A DNA stretch of 64,000 nt from Aliiroseovarius sp. PrR006 (GCF_010500215.1 NZ_JAAGOY010000004.1:558001-622000); one strand, 5' to 3'. Counted from the first letter of the stretch, positions 37,265-47,360 are shown. Notes: generated by a model not told the origin, from the letters alone. Translations and numbers: made by a program.

Positions 37265-38316
37265 GCGTCCAGATCCGCCAGCTGAGCGGCTTGGGCTTCA
37301 GCGGTCAGAGCATCCACAATCTCGTCAAGATCGCCACCCATGATCTGATCCAGCTTGTATAGCGTCAGGTTGATCCGGTGATCGGTCATACGGCCCTGCG
37401 GGAAGTTATAGGTTCGAATCCGTTCCGACCGATCCCCCGATCCGACTTGCGATTTCCGATCCGCCGCGCGTTCGCTATCAACGCGCTGACGCTCCAGATC
37501 ATAGAGCCGTGTTTTCAGAACCTGCATCGCGATCTCGCGGTTACGGTGCTGCGATTTCTCGGAACTGACCACCATGATCCCCGTGGGCAGGTGGGTAATG
37601 CGCACGGCCGAATCCGTCGTGTTCACGTGCTGACCACCCGAGCCAGACGCGCGCATCGTGTCGATCCGCAAATCACCGGGTTCGATCTGGATGTCCACAT
37701 CTTCGGCTTCGGGCAGCACGGCGACCGTCGCGGCCGAGGTATGGATCCGCCCGCCACTTTCAGTTTCCGGCACGCGCTGCACGCGATGGACACCACTTTC
37801 ATATTTCAGCCGCGCAAAGACGCCCTCGCCTTTTACATGGACGGTAACCTCTTTTATGCCGCCAAGCTCGGACAGACTTTGTTCGACGATGTCAAAACTC
37901 CAACCGCGCGATTCCGCATAGCGCTGATACATGCGCAGAAGGTCTCCGGCGAACAAAGCTGCCTCGTCCCCGCCCGTACCGGGGCGGATTTCGATCATCG
38001 CGGGGCGCGCATCTGCCGCGTCCTTAGGCAACAGCGCCAGACGCATGGATTGCTCCATCTCGGGCAGGCGCTCGCGCAGGACGGGCAGCTCCTCCTCGGC
38101 CAGTTCCCGCATATCGGGATCGTCCATCATCAGCTCGGCCTCGGCAATGTCATCCAGAAGTCGCTGATAGCTGGCGATTTCATCCACCACCGGCTTCAGT
38201 TCGGCATATTCGCGCCCAAGCGCTGCAATTTCATCCCCCGACAGGCCTTCGGCCATGCGGGCTTCGAGATATTGAAAGCGCTCGGTGATCGCGTTGAGTT
38301 TTTCCATAGGAACCAT
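37261..38316 (-). CDS. prfA: peptide chain release factor 1
   Basis: Terminates translation at UAA and UAG. The 351 residues contain the codon-recognition tripeptide in [18 protein letters not shown] (P-E-T, the PxT type of RF1) near residue 188, and the catalytic GGQ in [19 protein letters not shown] near residue 232. Start at 38316 (M-V-P-M) by comparison with relatives; the next Met, three codons on, is possible. Confidence 0.96.
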   Translation of the reverse strand: MVPMEKLNAITERFQYLEARMAEGLSGDEIAALGREYAELKPVVDEIASYQRLLDDIAEAELMMDDPDMRELAEEELPVLRERLPEMEQSMRLALLPKDAADARPAMIEIRPGTGGDEAALFAGDLLRMYQRYAESRGWSFDIVEQSLSELGGIKEVTVHVKGEGVFARLKYESGVHRVQRVPETESGGRIHTSAATVAVLPEAEDVDIQIEPGDLRIDTMRASGSGGQHVNTTDSAVRITHLPTGIMVVSSEKSQHRNREIAMQVLKTRLYDLERQRVDSERAADRKSQVGSGDRSERIRTYNFPQGRMTDHRINLTLYKLDQIMGGDLDEIVDALTAEAQAAQLADLDA

Positions 38317-38378
38317 GGGGATGGTGTCTATGATTACGGGGGTTTGGTCAAGGGGCGCGGGCGTGCTAGACTGCGCTC

Positions 38379-38675
38379 ATGACCTATCGTTTCGCGCTTC
38401 TCCTTGCGGTTCTGGCCACCCCGATCCATGCAGATGTGACCGGCCCCGGCGGCAAGGTGATTGATTGCTATTGCACCGACAGCACAGGTGGCCGGGTCGA
38501 ACTGGGCCAGTCGATCTGCCTGTATGTCGATGGGCGTGCTTTCATGGCCCGCTGCGAGATGAGTTTGAACGTCCCAATGTGGCGCGAAACCGGCGAGGGC
38601 TGTGTCTCAGCGCAAGGAACCCCGCAGCGCTTCATTCCACTGCCGAACTCGGTCTCCATTCACCCCAAGATCTGA
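38379..38675 (+). CDS. small secreted cysteine-containing protein
   Basis: A 98-residue protein with a signal peptide (MTYRFALLLAVLATPIHA, likely cleavage near residue 18). The mature part contains five Cys (30, 32, 47, 59, 75), including a CYC, so disulfides in the periplasm are likely. No family recognised; homologues of this size are frequent in Roseobacter genomes as unnamed proteins. Its 3' end overlaps the convergent DUF1499 gene by 69 bases. Confidence 0.65.
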   Translation: MTYRFALLLAVLATPIHADVTGPGGKVIDCYCTDSTGGRVELGQSICLYVDGRAFMARCEMSLNVPMWRETGEGCVSAQGTPQRFIPLPNSVSIHPKI

Positions 38676-39035
38676 TTTTCCGATCACCAGATGCGCGTGG
38701 ATGTGTAGGTTGTCTTCATCCTGCCAAATTCGCGTAACATCCGGAAAGCCAAAGCCACGCGAGCGGGTCACGAAGCTGTTGCCATTGTCCGTAGCGATTT
38801 CGATGGTACGCGGAGTTTGGCGCACTATGCCCAGTAAATTGACCAGCGCATCCTTGGGAAGATCTGACAGAGGCAGCACGTATTTCGCCCCGCCGGGCAT
38901 CCTGTGAACACCAGCTGCATCGGGTCCGGGTTTGGAGGTAAACCGGTCCGCCTCGATCGGCACGAGCCGTGCATAGAGCGCAAGCGCCCCGGCAAGCACC
39001 ACAGGCACAGCAATTAGGATCAAGATCAGCTTCAT
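38607..39035 (-). CDS. DUF1499 family protein
   Basis: A 142-residue protein with an N-terminal membrane anchor or signal sequence (residues 1-22, LILILIAVPVVLAGALALYA) followed by the DUF1499 domain (TPRTIEIATDNGNSFVTRSRGFGFPDVTRI). Function unknown; members are generally small envelope proteins. The first ATG of the frame lies at 39035. The last 69 bases overlap the small secreted gene on the other strand. Confidence 0.75.
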   Translation of the reverse strand: MKLILILIAVPVVLAGALALYARLVPIEADRFTSKPGPDAAGVHRMPGGAKYVLPLSDLPKDALVNLLGIVRQTPRTIEIATDNGNSFVTRSRGFGFPDVTRIWQDEDNLHIHAHLVIGKSDLGVNGDRVRQWNEALRGSLR

Positions 39036-39181
39036 GAGGGCTCCTTGGGCAGTGTCGGCCAGATATAAGTTTGATACGTGCCGAAACAGCCCCCGGATCA
39101 GTATGACATCGCGTCAACTGCGACACGCCCGAACCGGGGGAACCGATCCGGGCGCTGCCTATTTTTCCTATGAATGAATAC

Positions 39182-40144
39182 TTATTTACGCTTGTTAAAC
39201 GCCCAGAGGTTCAAGATCTCCATCGCGATATGCGCCCCGGCGATCGCGGTCGCACCGGTCGTGTCGAACGGAGGTGACACCTCGACCACGTCGCCACCAA
39301 CGACGTTGATCCCGGCCAGATCGCGCAGGATGATTGACGCTTGGCCCGAGGTCAGACCACCCCAAACCGGCGTCCCAGTTCCGGGGGCGAAGGCCGGGTC
39401 CAGACCGTCGATATCGAAGGTCAGGTAAGTCTTGTTGTCACCCAGAATGGATTTGATCTTTTTGACCACGGCGGCGGGACCCGTTTCATGCACCTCGCGC
39501 GCGTCAATGATGTTCACGCCCAGCGTATCTTCATTGGTGGTGCGGATCCCCACCTGAACCGAGCGGCTGGGGTCGATCAGCCCCTCTTTCACCGCCTTGT
39601 AGAACATGGTGCCGTGATCCACGCGGCTCATATCATCATCCGGCCACGTGTCCGTGTGCGCGTCGAACTGCAGAAGGCTGAGCGGGCCGTGTTTCTTCAC
39701 ATGCGCCCGCAGAATCGGGAAAGTGATGTAGTGATCGCCCCCCAGCGTCAGGCACGCCGCATCCTGATCAAGGATCGAGGTGATGTGCGCCTCAAGCACT
39801 GCCGGAAATTGATCGATACGGGCATAATCAAAGGCCAGATCACCGTAATCCGCGACCGCAAACTCCGACAGAACATCGAAGCCCCAGCCATAAGCGGGAT
39901 CCGGGGATTGCAGGCTCGACGCATCGCGAATGGCGCGTGGGCCAAGGCGTGTTCCCGGGCGGTTTGTCACCGCTTGATCAAATGGAATCCCCGTGACGGC
40001 GATGTCTACATCGGACAAATCCTTGGTGTAGGTCCGACGCAAAAAGGACCGCACACCTCCAAAGGTGTTTTCAAAGGAAAGCCCTTTAAATCCTTCGCGT
40101 GTAATCGCGGTGTCCACCTGATCGGCGGCGTCTTCCAATGCCAT
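39182..40144 (-). CDS. second agmatinase-family ureohydrolase
   Basis: A 320-residue manganese ureohydrolase with GGDHYITFP near residue 115, FDAHTDTW near residue 140 and FDIDGLDPAFAPGTGTPVWGG near residue 230. The start at 40144 follows a strong AAGGAGG. Unlike the copy at 4.6 kb it keeps the canonical FDAHTD. It sits 66 bases downstream of an M20 amidohydrolase on the same strand, which may indicate breakdown of an acylated or guanidino compound; agmatine, guanidinobutyrate or guanidinopropionate are all possible. Confidence 0.85.
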   Translation of the reverse strand: MALEDAADQVDTAITREGFKGLSFENTFGGVRSFLRRTYTKDLSDVDIAVTGIPFDQAVTNRPGTRLGPRAIRDASSLQSPDPAYGWGFDVLSEFAVADYGDLAFDYARIDQFPAVLEAHITSILDQDAACLTLGGDHYITFPILRAHVKKHGPLSLLQFDAHTDTWPDDDMSRVDHGTMFYKAVKEGLIDPSRSVQVGIRTTNEDTLGVNIIDAREVHETGPAAVVKKIKSILGDNKTYLTFDIDGLDPAFAPGTGTPVWGGLTSGQASIILRDLAGINVVGGDVVEVSPPFDTTGATAIAGAHIAMEILNLWAFNKRK

Positions 40145-40210
40145 TTTGACCTCCTTGTTTGGAGGATGCCTAGCACAGCTCACGGCACGACGCCAGCAAT
40201 TTGATCATAT

Positions 40211-41374
40211 TTAAGCGAGGGGATTCAACCGCTCGACCAGACGGGCAAAAAAGCTGGATCCATAGGCCGCAACCTCGTCGTTGAAGTCGAATTTCGGATG
40301 ATGCACGCCCGGCCCGTCCCCTTGCCCCAAGAACAGATAGGCGCCGGGGCGTTCCTCCAGCATATAGGCGAAATCCTCGGCTCCCATCTCGCGGCCCGAG
40401 GCATCGTCAACACGGTCTGCCCCCGATATCTCGCGCGCAGCCTCTGCGGCCTTCGCCACTTCGGGCGCGGTGTTGATCATCGGCGGATAGCCCAGCTCAT
40501 AATCGATATCGACTTTCACACCGAAACTGGCCGCGTGCCCCTCCAAAATCTCGCGAATCCGCATCTCGACCATCTTGCGAACCTCGGGCGTGAAGGATCG
40601 GATCGTTGCCCCGAACCAGCCACTTTCCGGAATGACATTATCTGCCGTGCCCGCATGGATTTCCGTGACCGAGACCACAAGCTCATCGAGCGGACACAGG
40701 TTCCGGCTGACGATGGTTTGCAGCGCCTGCACCATTGCGACCATCGCGGGGATCGGGTCCACGCATTCATGCGGATAGGCACCGTGCCCGCCAACACCCG
40801 TCACCGTCGCGCGCAGCGTGTCCACCGCCGCCATCATCGGTCCGGGCGTGGTGACAAAGTGGCCCAGCTCGATCCCCGACATGGTGTGCAGGGCGTAGAC
40901 CTCGGAAATGTCAAATCGCGCCATCATACCCTCGTCGCACATGTACTTTGCGCCGCCAAAGTTCTCCTCGGCTGGCTGGAAAATCAGCGCGACCCGCCCT
41001 CGGAAATTACGAGTCTCGGCCAAATACCGTGCAGCACCCAGCAACATGGTGGTGTGCCCATCATGGCCGCAGGCATGCATCAACCCTTTGTTCTGCGACG
41101 CATAGTCCAGCCCGGTCAGTTCCTCCATAGGAAGCGCATCCATGTCGGCGCGCAGCCCGATGGTCGCCCCCTCTCCCTGCCCGTTAATGATCGCCACTAC
41201 GCCCGAAACACCGATCTGCTCGTGAATTTCATCAACGCCAAATTCACGCAAGCGGTCACAAACAAACGCCGCGGTCTGATGACACTCCAACCCAAACTCT
41301 GGGTTCTGATGCAAGTGACGGCGCCAGCCCTTCATATCTTCGTCAAAATCAGCGATACGGTTGATAACAGCCAT
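40211..41374 (-). CDS. M20-family amidohydrolase (hippurate hydrolase type)
   Basis: Metal-dependent hydrolase cleaving N-acyl amino acids or related amides. The start at 41374 has AGGAGGG five bases upstream, giving 387 residues; the frame is open 29 codons further, into the divergent mazG region. The two-metal site is visible: MHACGHDGHTTMLLGA near residue 95, the Glu pair in QPAEENFGGAKYM near residue 131, and LHTMSG near residue 156. A dimerisation domain follows. Likely cotranscribed with the ureohydrolase. Confidence 0.88.
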   Translation of the reverse strand: MAVINRIADFDEDMKGWRRHLHQNPEFGLECHQTAAFVCDRLREFGVDEIHEQIGVSGVVAIINGQGEGATIGLRADMDALPMEELTGLDYASQNKGLMHACGHDGHTTMLLGAARYLAETRNFRGRVALIFQPAEENFGGAKYMCDEGMMARFDISEVYALHTMSGIELGHFVTTPGPMMAAVDTLRATVTGVGGHGAYPHECVDPIPAMVAMVQALQTIVSRNLCPLDELVVSVTEIHAGTADNVIPESGWFGATIRSFTPEVRKMVEMRIREILEGHAASFGVKVDIDYELGYPPMINTAPEVAKAAEAAREISGADRVDDASGREMGAEDFAYMLEERPGAYLFLGQGDGPGVHHPKFDFNDEVAAYGSSFFARLVERLNPLA

Positions 41375-41424
41375 GGAGCCCTCCTGAATTGGGCTGAAGG
41401 TTTCCTGATTGAGGGGCAAATGCA

Positions 41425-42252
41425 ATGACCAAATCGTCCGACCAGCTTGTTCACGACCCAAATGGCGGCATGGATCGCCTGCGCGAGATCATGCGCCGTC
41501 TACGCGATCCAGAAACGGGCTGCCCCTGGGATATCGAGCAGGAATTCCGCACCATCGCGCCTTACACAATCGAGGAAGCCTATGAGGTCGCCGATGCCAT
41601 CGAGCGCGAGGCGTGGGACGAGTTGAAGGGCGAGCTGGGCGACCTGCTGTTCCAATCCGTCTTCCACGCCCAGATGGCCGAAGAAAAGGGGCTGTTCAGC
41701 TTTGACGATGTGGCCGACACGATGTCGGACAAAATGGTCGCGCGGCATCCGCATGTGTTCGGGGACGAAAACCGCGACAAGTCCGCTGAACAGCAGACCC
41801 GCGATTGGGAAACCATCAAGGCCGCCGAACGCGCCGCGAAGGCCCAGCAAGGCGTCTTGGATGGCGTGGCCATCGGCCTGCCCGCCCTGCTGCGCGCTGT
41901 GAAACTGCAAAAACGTGCCGCACGTGTCGGATTCGATTGGCCCGAGATCGGCATGGTCTTGGACAAAATTACCGAAGAAGCCCGCGAAGTGGCTGAAGCC
42001 CGAGATACATTGGGGCAAGATGAATTGCGCGAAGAAATCGGGGATCTTCTGTTCGTCGTTGCCAACCTCGCCCGGCATCTTGATGTCGAGCCCGAGGAAG
42101 CCCTGCGTCACGCCAACGCCAAGTTCGAACGTCGCTTCAAAGGCATCGAGCGCAGATTGGCCACTATGGGCAAAACCCCCGAAGAGTCCGATCTGGAAGA
42201 AATGGATGCATTTTGGGAAGCCGAGAAAGCCGCAGAACGGGCTGCGCAGTAA
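41425..42252 (+). CDS. mazG: nucleoside triphosphate pyrophosphohydrolase
   Basis: Hydrolyses non-canonical or damaged NTPs to NMP and pyrophosphate. The 275 residues hold two tandem MazG domains: the first at about 30-105 (CPWDIEQEFRTIAPYTIEEAYEV, E-x2-E motif) and the second near residues 160-235 (DKITEEAREVAEA...LREEIGDLLFVVANLARHLDVEPEEALR). This is the typical housekeeping MazG. Divergent from the M20 gene with a 50-base gap. Confidence 0.92.
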   Translation: MTKSSDQLVHDPNGGMDRLREIMRRLRDPETGCPWDIEQEFRTIAPYTIEEAYEVADAIEREAWDELKGELGDLLFQSVFHAQMAEEKGLFSFDDVADTMSDKMVARHPHVFGDENRDKSAEQQTRDWETIKAAERAAKAQQGVLDGVAIGLPALLRAVKLQKRAARVGFDWPEIGMVLDKITEEAREVAEARDTLGQDELREEIGDLLFVVANLARHLDVEPEEALRHANAKFERRFKGIERRLATMGKTPEESDLEEMDAFWEAEKAAERAAQ

Positions 42253-42290
42253 CCTGCGACATTTTCCCCGATAATTTTAATCAGGTATTG

Positions 42291-42311
42291 ACCCGAGCGA
42301 AAGACTCGGGT
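42291..42311 (+). promoter_or_regulatory. hairpin between mazG and fbpA-like gene
   Basis: ACCCGAG / CTCGGGT, a perfect 7-bp stem with loop CGAAAGA. Followed only by TTAAGCG, so it is a weak terminator for mazG; TTGACC overlaps it (42288-42293) and could be the -35 of the next gene, making the hairpin part of its leader. Confidence 0.4.
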
Positions 42312-42347
42312 TTAAGCGCCCCATCGAAACCGAAGGAGATCCGCGCG

Positions 42348-43364
42348 ATGAAATCTGTTCGCACGCTTGCCATGGCCCTTGTTGGCGCCACAGCCCTTAC
42401 CCCCGCCGCCGCAAGCGCTGACGAGGTGAATGTCTATTCTTTCCGTCAGCCCGAGCTGATCCAACCCCTGATGGACGCATTTCAAGAAGACACCGGCATC
42501 ACCGTCAACGTGGCGTTCCTGAAACAAGGCGTTGTGGAACGCCTTCAGGCCGAGGGCAAACGCAGCCCCGCCGACCTGATCATGACGGTCGACATCTCGC
42601 GTCTGGCCGGCGTGGTCGAAGCGGACCTAACCCAACCGGTCAAGTCGGACGTCCTGGAAGGCAACATCCCCGCTGCTTACCGTGATCCGGGTGACCAGTG
42701 GTTCGGCCTGACCTCGCGTGCGCGCATCATCTATGCCTCGAAAGACCGCGTGGCCGAGGGTGAAATCACCACTTATGAAGACCTTGCTGACCCGAAATGG
42801 AAGGGCCGCATCTGCACCCGTTCGGGCACCCACAGTTACACGCTTGGCCTTGTCTCGGCCCACCTGACCCACCACGACACCGCCGCAACCACCGCTTGGC
42901 TGGAAGGCGTGAAAGCCAACCTAGCCCGCAAGCCGCAGGGCAACGACCGCGCGCAGGTCAAGGCGATCTGGGCCGGCGAATGTGACATCTCGATCGGCAA
43001 TACCTATTACATGGGCAAGATGCTGGCAGATGAAGAGCAGAAAGCCTGGGCTGACAGCGTAAACGTCATCTTCCCGGTCTTCGAAGGCTCGGGCACCCAC
43101 GTGAACCTGTCGGGCATGGCGCTGGCCAAGCATGCGCCGAACAAGGACAACGCCATCAAACTGATGGAATTCCTGTCCTCGCCGAAAGCGCAGGAAATCT
43201 ATGCTTCACAGAACTATGAATACCCGATCGCACCGGGCACGCAGGCAGATGCCGTTGTCACCAGCTGGGGTGATTTCACCGCAGATGGCGTGAACCTGAT
43301 GGAAGTGGCTGGCAACCGTGCCGAGGCGCTGAAACTGGTGCAACAAGTCGACTTCGACGGCTAA
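42348..43364 (+). CDS. fbpA: Fe(3+) ABC transporter substrate-binding protein
   Basis: Periplasmic ferric-iron-binding protein. AAGGAGA precedes the ATG at 42348, giving 338 residues. The signal peptide runs to about residue 25 (MALVGATALTPAAASA), and the mature chain begins DEVNVYSFRQPEL. Near residue 222, IGNTYYMGKM has the adjacent tyrosines that bind iron in FbpA/AfuA-type proteins. No permease or ATPase gene follows; a terminator comes directly after, so it is an orphan binding protein. Confidence 0.88.
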   Translation: MKSVRTLAMALVGATALTPAAASADEVNVYSFRQPELIQPLMDAFQEDTGITVNVAFLKQGVVERLQAEGKRSPADLIMTVDISRLAGVVEADLTQPVKSDVLEGNIPAAYRDPGDQWFGLTSRARIIYASKDRVAEGEITTYEDLADPKWKGRICTRSGTHSYTLGLVSAHLTHHDTAATTAWLEGVKANLARKPQGNDRAQVKAIWAGECDISIGNTYYMGKMLADEEQKAWADSVNVIFPVFEGSGTHVNLSGMALAKHAPNKDNAIKLMEFLSSPKAQEIYASQNYEYPIAPGTQADAVVTSWGDFTADGVNLMEVAGNRAEALKLVQQVDFDG

Positions 43365-43385
43365 GCACCGTTCAAGATCACGAAG

Positions 43386-43417
43386 AAGGCCAAGACAGGA
43401 CTGTCTTGGCCTTTTTT
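43386..43417 (+). terminator. intrinsic terminator after fbpA-like gene
   Basis: AAGGCCAAGACAG / CTGTCTTGGCCTT, a 13-bp stem with a tight turn, followed by a T-run. The left A-rich flank could serve the convergent sulfotransferase-like gene too. Confidence 0.93.
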
Positions 43418-43430
43418 GTTCCAGAGCGCT

Positions 43431-44330
43431 TCATTCTTCGACAAGCGTGACGTCAGAGCGGCGGCGCAACAGCTCGAGATCGGACAAATACCGCGCCCTC
43501 AAGTTTTCCGCGTGATCGGGGTACAGCTGCACGAACGGACGCTCCGCCACTTTGTCCGCAAACGCGTCATAGATTGCGCGTTTCTCATCCCAGAAAAGCT
43601 TTTTCCCTGCACGCCGCTGACGTTGAATTTCGAACAAGGCTGCATCCGGGAAACTCATATTCGTGTACCCTTCGCTTGGCGTCAGACCAGCCAGACCCAG
43701 ATGGGGGCAGAGCAGTTCGAGCAACGCAAGGTCGTCACGTTCGCGTCGATATGGAACCACCAACAGCTTCTGGGGCTTCAGTTCCGCCAAGATGGCCTCG
43801 ACCACAGTCGGCCAGCCGCCTTCAAACTCTGCCTGACGATGACGCACGGCTTCATAACTGGGCATGACATGGGTTTCGGCCCGCTTCCGAAATGCGGATT
43901 CGAACAGAGAGTCATATGAGCGGATCATCAACATGACGTTGCCAATTTCCGCCGGATGAAGAACCATCCTTAGCAGGATCATCCGCTCGCGCACATTGGG
44001 ATAAAACCGTCCCTGTTCGAAGGAGATCATGCCACCAATAAAATTCTCTTCAGACAGGAGTGCCTGATGATATTCATCCGTATTGAGCACCGGCGCGAGA
44101 TCAGCGCGGTTCTTGGCAATCTGCTTTTTCAGCTGCTTTGGATCCCCCAACGCAGCGTGATCCAGATGTGTGCGCAACTGCCCATTCGGGACCCGACTAC
44201 GTTCCGGAAAACCAAGGCGCAAACCCTGCGCATGAAGTGCAGTCGCATTGGCACTTAGCACCATCTGAAAGGCTGTCGAACCGGTCCGGTGTGCGCCTAG
44301 GTGCAGATGCACTTCTCGAAGTTGTTTCAT
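43431..44330 (-). CDS. sulfotransferase-like protein
   Basis: A 299-residue protein with an N-terminal PAPS-loop-like motif HLGAHRTGSTAFQ (residues 9-21), similar to the 5'-phosphosulfate-binding loop of sulfotransferases, and a likely 3'-phosphate region LMIRSYDSLFESAF near residue 130. The family occurs widely in Roseobacters next to polysaccharide genes, but none is here. Sugar or capsule sulfation is a guess. It could also be an inactive relative; the loop lacks the usual Lys. Confidence 0.6.
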   Translation of the reverse strand: MKQLREVHLHLGAHRTGSTAFQMVLSANATALHAQGLRLGFPERSRVPNGQLRTHLDHAALGDPKQLKKQIAKNRADLAPVLNTDEYHQALLSEENFIGGMISFEQGRFYPNVRERMILLRMVLHPAEIGNVMLMIRSYDSLFESAFRKRAETHVMPSYEAVRHRQAEFEGGWPTVVEAILAELKPQKLLVVPYRRERDDLALLELLCPHLGLAGLTPSEGYTNMSFPDAALFEIQRQRRAGKKLFWDEKRAIYDAFADKVAERPFVQLYPDHAENLRARYLSDLELLRRRSDVTLVEE

Positions 44331-44375
44331 CGGGAAACCCTCACCTCTGGCACCTGATCCGCACGGTCCCCAGGC

Positions 44376-47225
44376 CTATCGCAGCATATCTTTCAAATAA
44401 TGCCCCGTGTGGCTTTCGGCCACTTTCGCCACCTGCTCGGGCGTTCCTTTGGCCACGACCGTGCCTCCGCCATCGCCGCCTTCCGGGCCGATATCGATGA
44501 TGTGGTCCGCGGTTTTCACCACGTCGAGATTGTGCTCGATCACCACCACAGAGTTGCCCTGATCCACCAACTCGTGCAGCACCTCGAGCAGTTTGCGCAC
44601 GTCCTCGAAATGCAGACCCGTGGTGGGTTCATCAAGGATATAGAGTGTGCGCCCGGTCGAGCGTTTGGACAGCTCTTTTGACAGTTTCACGCGCTGTGCC
44701 TCACCGCCGGACAGGGTCGTCGCCTGCTGCCCTACCTTGATGTAGCCAAGTCCGACGCGCATCAGCGCATCCATCTTATCCCGGATGGACGGCACCGCCT
44801 GAAAGAACTCTTGCGCATCTTCGACGGTCATATCCAGCACGTCGGCGATGGACTTGCCCTTAAACTGCACCTCTAGCGTTTCGCGGTTATAGCGCGCGCC
44901 CTTACAGGTTTCACATTGCACGTAGACGTCGGGCAGGAAGTGCATCTCGATCTTGATGACCCCGTCGCCCTGACACGCTTCGCACCGGCCACCCTTCACG
45001 TTGAAGCTGAAGCGTCCGGGCTTGTAGCCACGGGTCTTGGCTTCGGGCAGGCCCGCGAACCACTCGCGAATGGGTGTGAAAGCGCCTGTGTATGTCGCAG
45101 GGTTGGAACGTGGTGTGCGGCCGATGGGGCGCTGGTCAATGTCGATCACCTTGTCCAGATGCTCTAGCCCCTTGATGGTTTCACAGGGCGCAGGTGTCTG
45201 GCGCGCGCCGTTCAGACGCATCGAGGCGGTCTTGAACAGCGTCTCGATGGTCAGCGTGGATTTCCCGCCGCCCGACACACCGGTCACACAGACGAATTTG
45301 CCAAGCGGAAAGTCCACCGTCACATTCTTTAGGTTGTTCCCCGTGGCTTTCTTCACGGTGATCTTCTTACCATTCCCCTTGCGACGCTTCGCTGGGACCG
45401 CGATCTCGCGAACGCCGGTAAGATACTGACCTGTTACTGAATTTTCATTGTCTGCAATGTCCTTGGGCGTCCCTTGCGCGATGATTTCGCCGCCGTGCAC
45501 CCCGGCGCCGGGGCCGATATCCAAGACGAAATCGGCCTCGCGAATGGCTTCCTCGTCATGCTCCACAACGATCACCGTGTTGCCCTGATCGCGCAGGTTT
45601 TTCAGCGTGGTCAGCAGCCGGTCATTGTCGCGCTGGTGCAGCCCAATGGACGGCTCATCGAGTACATAAAGCACCCCTGTCAAGCCCGAGCCGATCTGGC
45701 TGGCCAAGCGGATGCGCTGACTTTCGCCGCCCGACAACGTGCCGGAATTTCGGCTGAGCGTCAGGTATTCCAACCCCACATTGTTCAGGAACCCCAGACG
45801 TTCGCGGATTTCCTTCAGGATCGCGCGCGCGATCTCGTTCTTTTGGGCGCTCAGATGATTGGGGGCGTCTTCGACCCAGGCCAAGGCCTCGCGGATCGAC
45901 ATTTCGACCACCTGCCCCACATGCAAAAGCTTCTCGCCCGACCCGATTTTCACGGCCAATGCTTCGTCCCGCAGACGATAGCCGCCACAGGCGCCACAGG
46001 GGCGGTTGTTCTGATAGCGCTCGAATTCCTCGCGGATCCAGTTCGAATCCGTCTCGCGATAGCGGCGCTCCATGTTGGGGATGACGCCTTCGAAGCTGCG
46101 CGTGACCTCGTAAACGCGCCCACCCTCATCAAAGCGGAATTTGATCTCTTCCTCGCCCGAACCATAGAGGAACACCTGCTGCACATGGGCAGGCAGGTCT
46201 TTCCATGGCGTGTTCTTGTCGAACTCATAATGTTTCGCAATCGATTCAATCGTTTGCAGGAAGTACGGCGACTTGCCCTTCCGCCAAGGCGCCAACGCCC
46301 CATCATAAACTTTCAGCGTCGCATCTGGCACCACAAGGCGTTCATCAAAGAACAGCTCTTTCCCCAGCCCGTCACATTCCGGGCAGGCCCCGAAGGGGGC
46401 ATTGAAGGAAAACAGGCGCGGCTCGATCTCGGGAATTGTGAATCCGCTTTCCGGGCAGGCAAAGTTTTCCGAGAAAGTGATGACCTCAGGGTCGCCCTCG
46501 CGCGGGGCGGTTTCGAAATGGGCAATTCCGTCGGCCAGATCCAGCGCGGTGCGGAAACTGTCGGCCAGACGTTGCTCCATCCCTTCGCGCACAACCACAC
46601 GGTCCACCACAACGTCGATATTGTGGCGGTATTTCTTGTCCAGCGTGGGCGGAGCGTCCAGCTCATACATCTCGCCATTCACCTTGACGCGCTGGAATCC
46701 CTTCTTCTGAAGCTCTTGAAATTCCTTGCGGTATTCGCCCTTCCGGTCGCGCACGATGGGAGCCAGAAGATAGGCGCGCGTGCCGTCTTCCATCTGCATC
46801 ACGCGGTCCACCATATCCTGCACCTGCTGCGCTTCGATGGGCAGGCCTGTGGCGGGCGAATACGGCGTCCCTGCGCGGGCAAAAAGCAGGCGCAGATAGT
46901 CGTAGATCTCGGTCACTGTACCGACGGTCGAACGTGGGTTCTTGGACGTGGTCTTCTGCTCGATAGAGATCGCGGGTGACAGCCCCGCGATGTGATCCAC
47001 ATCGGGTTTCTCCATCATATCAAGGAATTGGCGTGCATAGGCTGACAGGCTTTCCACATAGCGCCGCTGCCCTTCCGCATAGATCGTATCGAACGCCAAG
47101 GACGACTTGCCCGAGCCCGACAGGCCCGTGATCACCACCAGCCTGTCACGCGGGATGTCCACGTCGATGGATTTCAGGTTATGCTCGCGCGCTCCGCGGA
47201 CCTGGATTTCTTTCAACTCGGCCAT
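44376..47225 (-). CDS. uvrA: excinuclease ABC subunit A
   Basis: DNA-damage-sensing ATPase of nucleotide excision repair. The ATG at 47225 has GGGGGT upstream and gives 949 residues. Visible are Walker [11 protein letters not shown] near residue 32 and [10 protein letters not shown] near residue 645, ABC signatures LSGGESQRI near residue 495 and LSGGEAQRV near residue 835, and zinc-finger motifs CPECDGLG and CEACQGDG. Under SOS control through the GAAC-N7-GAAC box upstream. Confidence 0.97.
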   Translation of the reverse strand: MAELKEIQVRGAREHNLKSIDVDIPRDRLVVITGLSGSGKSSLAFDTIYAEGQRRYVESLSAYARQFLDMMEKPDVDHIAGLSPAISIEQKTTSKNPRSTVGTVTEIYDYLRLLFARAGTPYSPATGLPIEAQQVQDMVDRVMQMEDGTRAYLLAPIVRDRKGEYRKEFQELQKKGFQRVKVNGEMYELDAPPTLDKKYRHNIDVVVDRVVVREGMEQRLADSFRTALDLADGIAHFETAPREGDPEVITFSENFACPESGFTIPEIEPRLFSFNAPFGACPECDGLGKELFFDERLVVPDATLKVYDGALAPWRKGKSPYFLQTIESIAKHYEFDKNTPWKDLPAHVQQVFLYGSGEEEIKFRFDEGGRVYEVTRSFEGVIPNMERRYRETDSNWIREEFERYQNNRPCGACGGYRLRDEALAVKIGSGEKLLHVGQVVEMSIREALAWVEDAPNHLSAQKNEIARAILKEIRERLGFLNNVGLEYLTLSRNSGTLSGGESQRIRLASQIGSGLTGVLYVLDEPSIGLHQRDNDRLLTTLKNLRDQGNTVIVVEHDEEAIREADFVLDIGPGAGVHGGEIIAQGTPKDIADNENSVTGQYLTGVREIAVPAKRRKGNGKKITVKKATGNNLKNVTVDFPLGKFVCVTGVSGGGKSTLTIETLFKTASMRLNGARQTPAPCETIKGLEHLDKVIDIDQRPIGRTPRSNPATYTGAFTPIREWFAGLPEAKTRGYKPGRFSFNVKGGRCEACQGDGVIKIEMHFLPDVYVQCETCKGARYNRETLEVQFKGKSIADVLDMTVEDAQEFFQAVPSIRDKMDALMRVGLGYIKVGQQATTLSGGEAQRVKLSKELSKRSTGRTLYILDEPTTGLHFEDVRKLLEVLHELVDQGNSVVVIEHNLDVVKTADHIIDIGPEGGDGGGTVVAKGTPEQVAKVAESHTGHYLKDMLR

Positions 47226-47292
47226 TCTGACCCCCAATTCACACTTGCATAACGGTTAGGGCAAAGCCCGCGGCGAGACAATCGAAAAGTTA

Positions 47293-47307
47293 GAACATTA
47301 CGAGAAC
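47293..47307 (-). promoter_or_regulatory. LexA (SOS) box upstream of uvrA
   Basis: GAAC-ATTACGA-GAAC on the plus strand, that is GTTC-N7-GTTC on the uvrA strand, the alphaproteobacterial LexA site. It ends about 68 bases upstream of the uvrA ATG, where it would cover the promoter. Confidence 0.85.
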
Positions 47308-47329
47308 AAGCTAGCAGCCACTGGCGGGA

Positions 47330-47360
47330 TTGACTTTATATTCGCTTTTTTGAATATTTA
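47330..47360 (+). promoter_or_regulatory. putative promoter of the rhodanese gene
   Basis: TTGACT (47330-47335), 17-base spacer, then AATATT (47353-47358), with TATTTA just after. It lies about 80 bases before the ATG. Confidence 0.5.

Noticed and set aside
45474-46979. 501-codon frame antisense to uvrA
   Set aside because: Shadow of uvrA; no recognisable domain.
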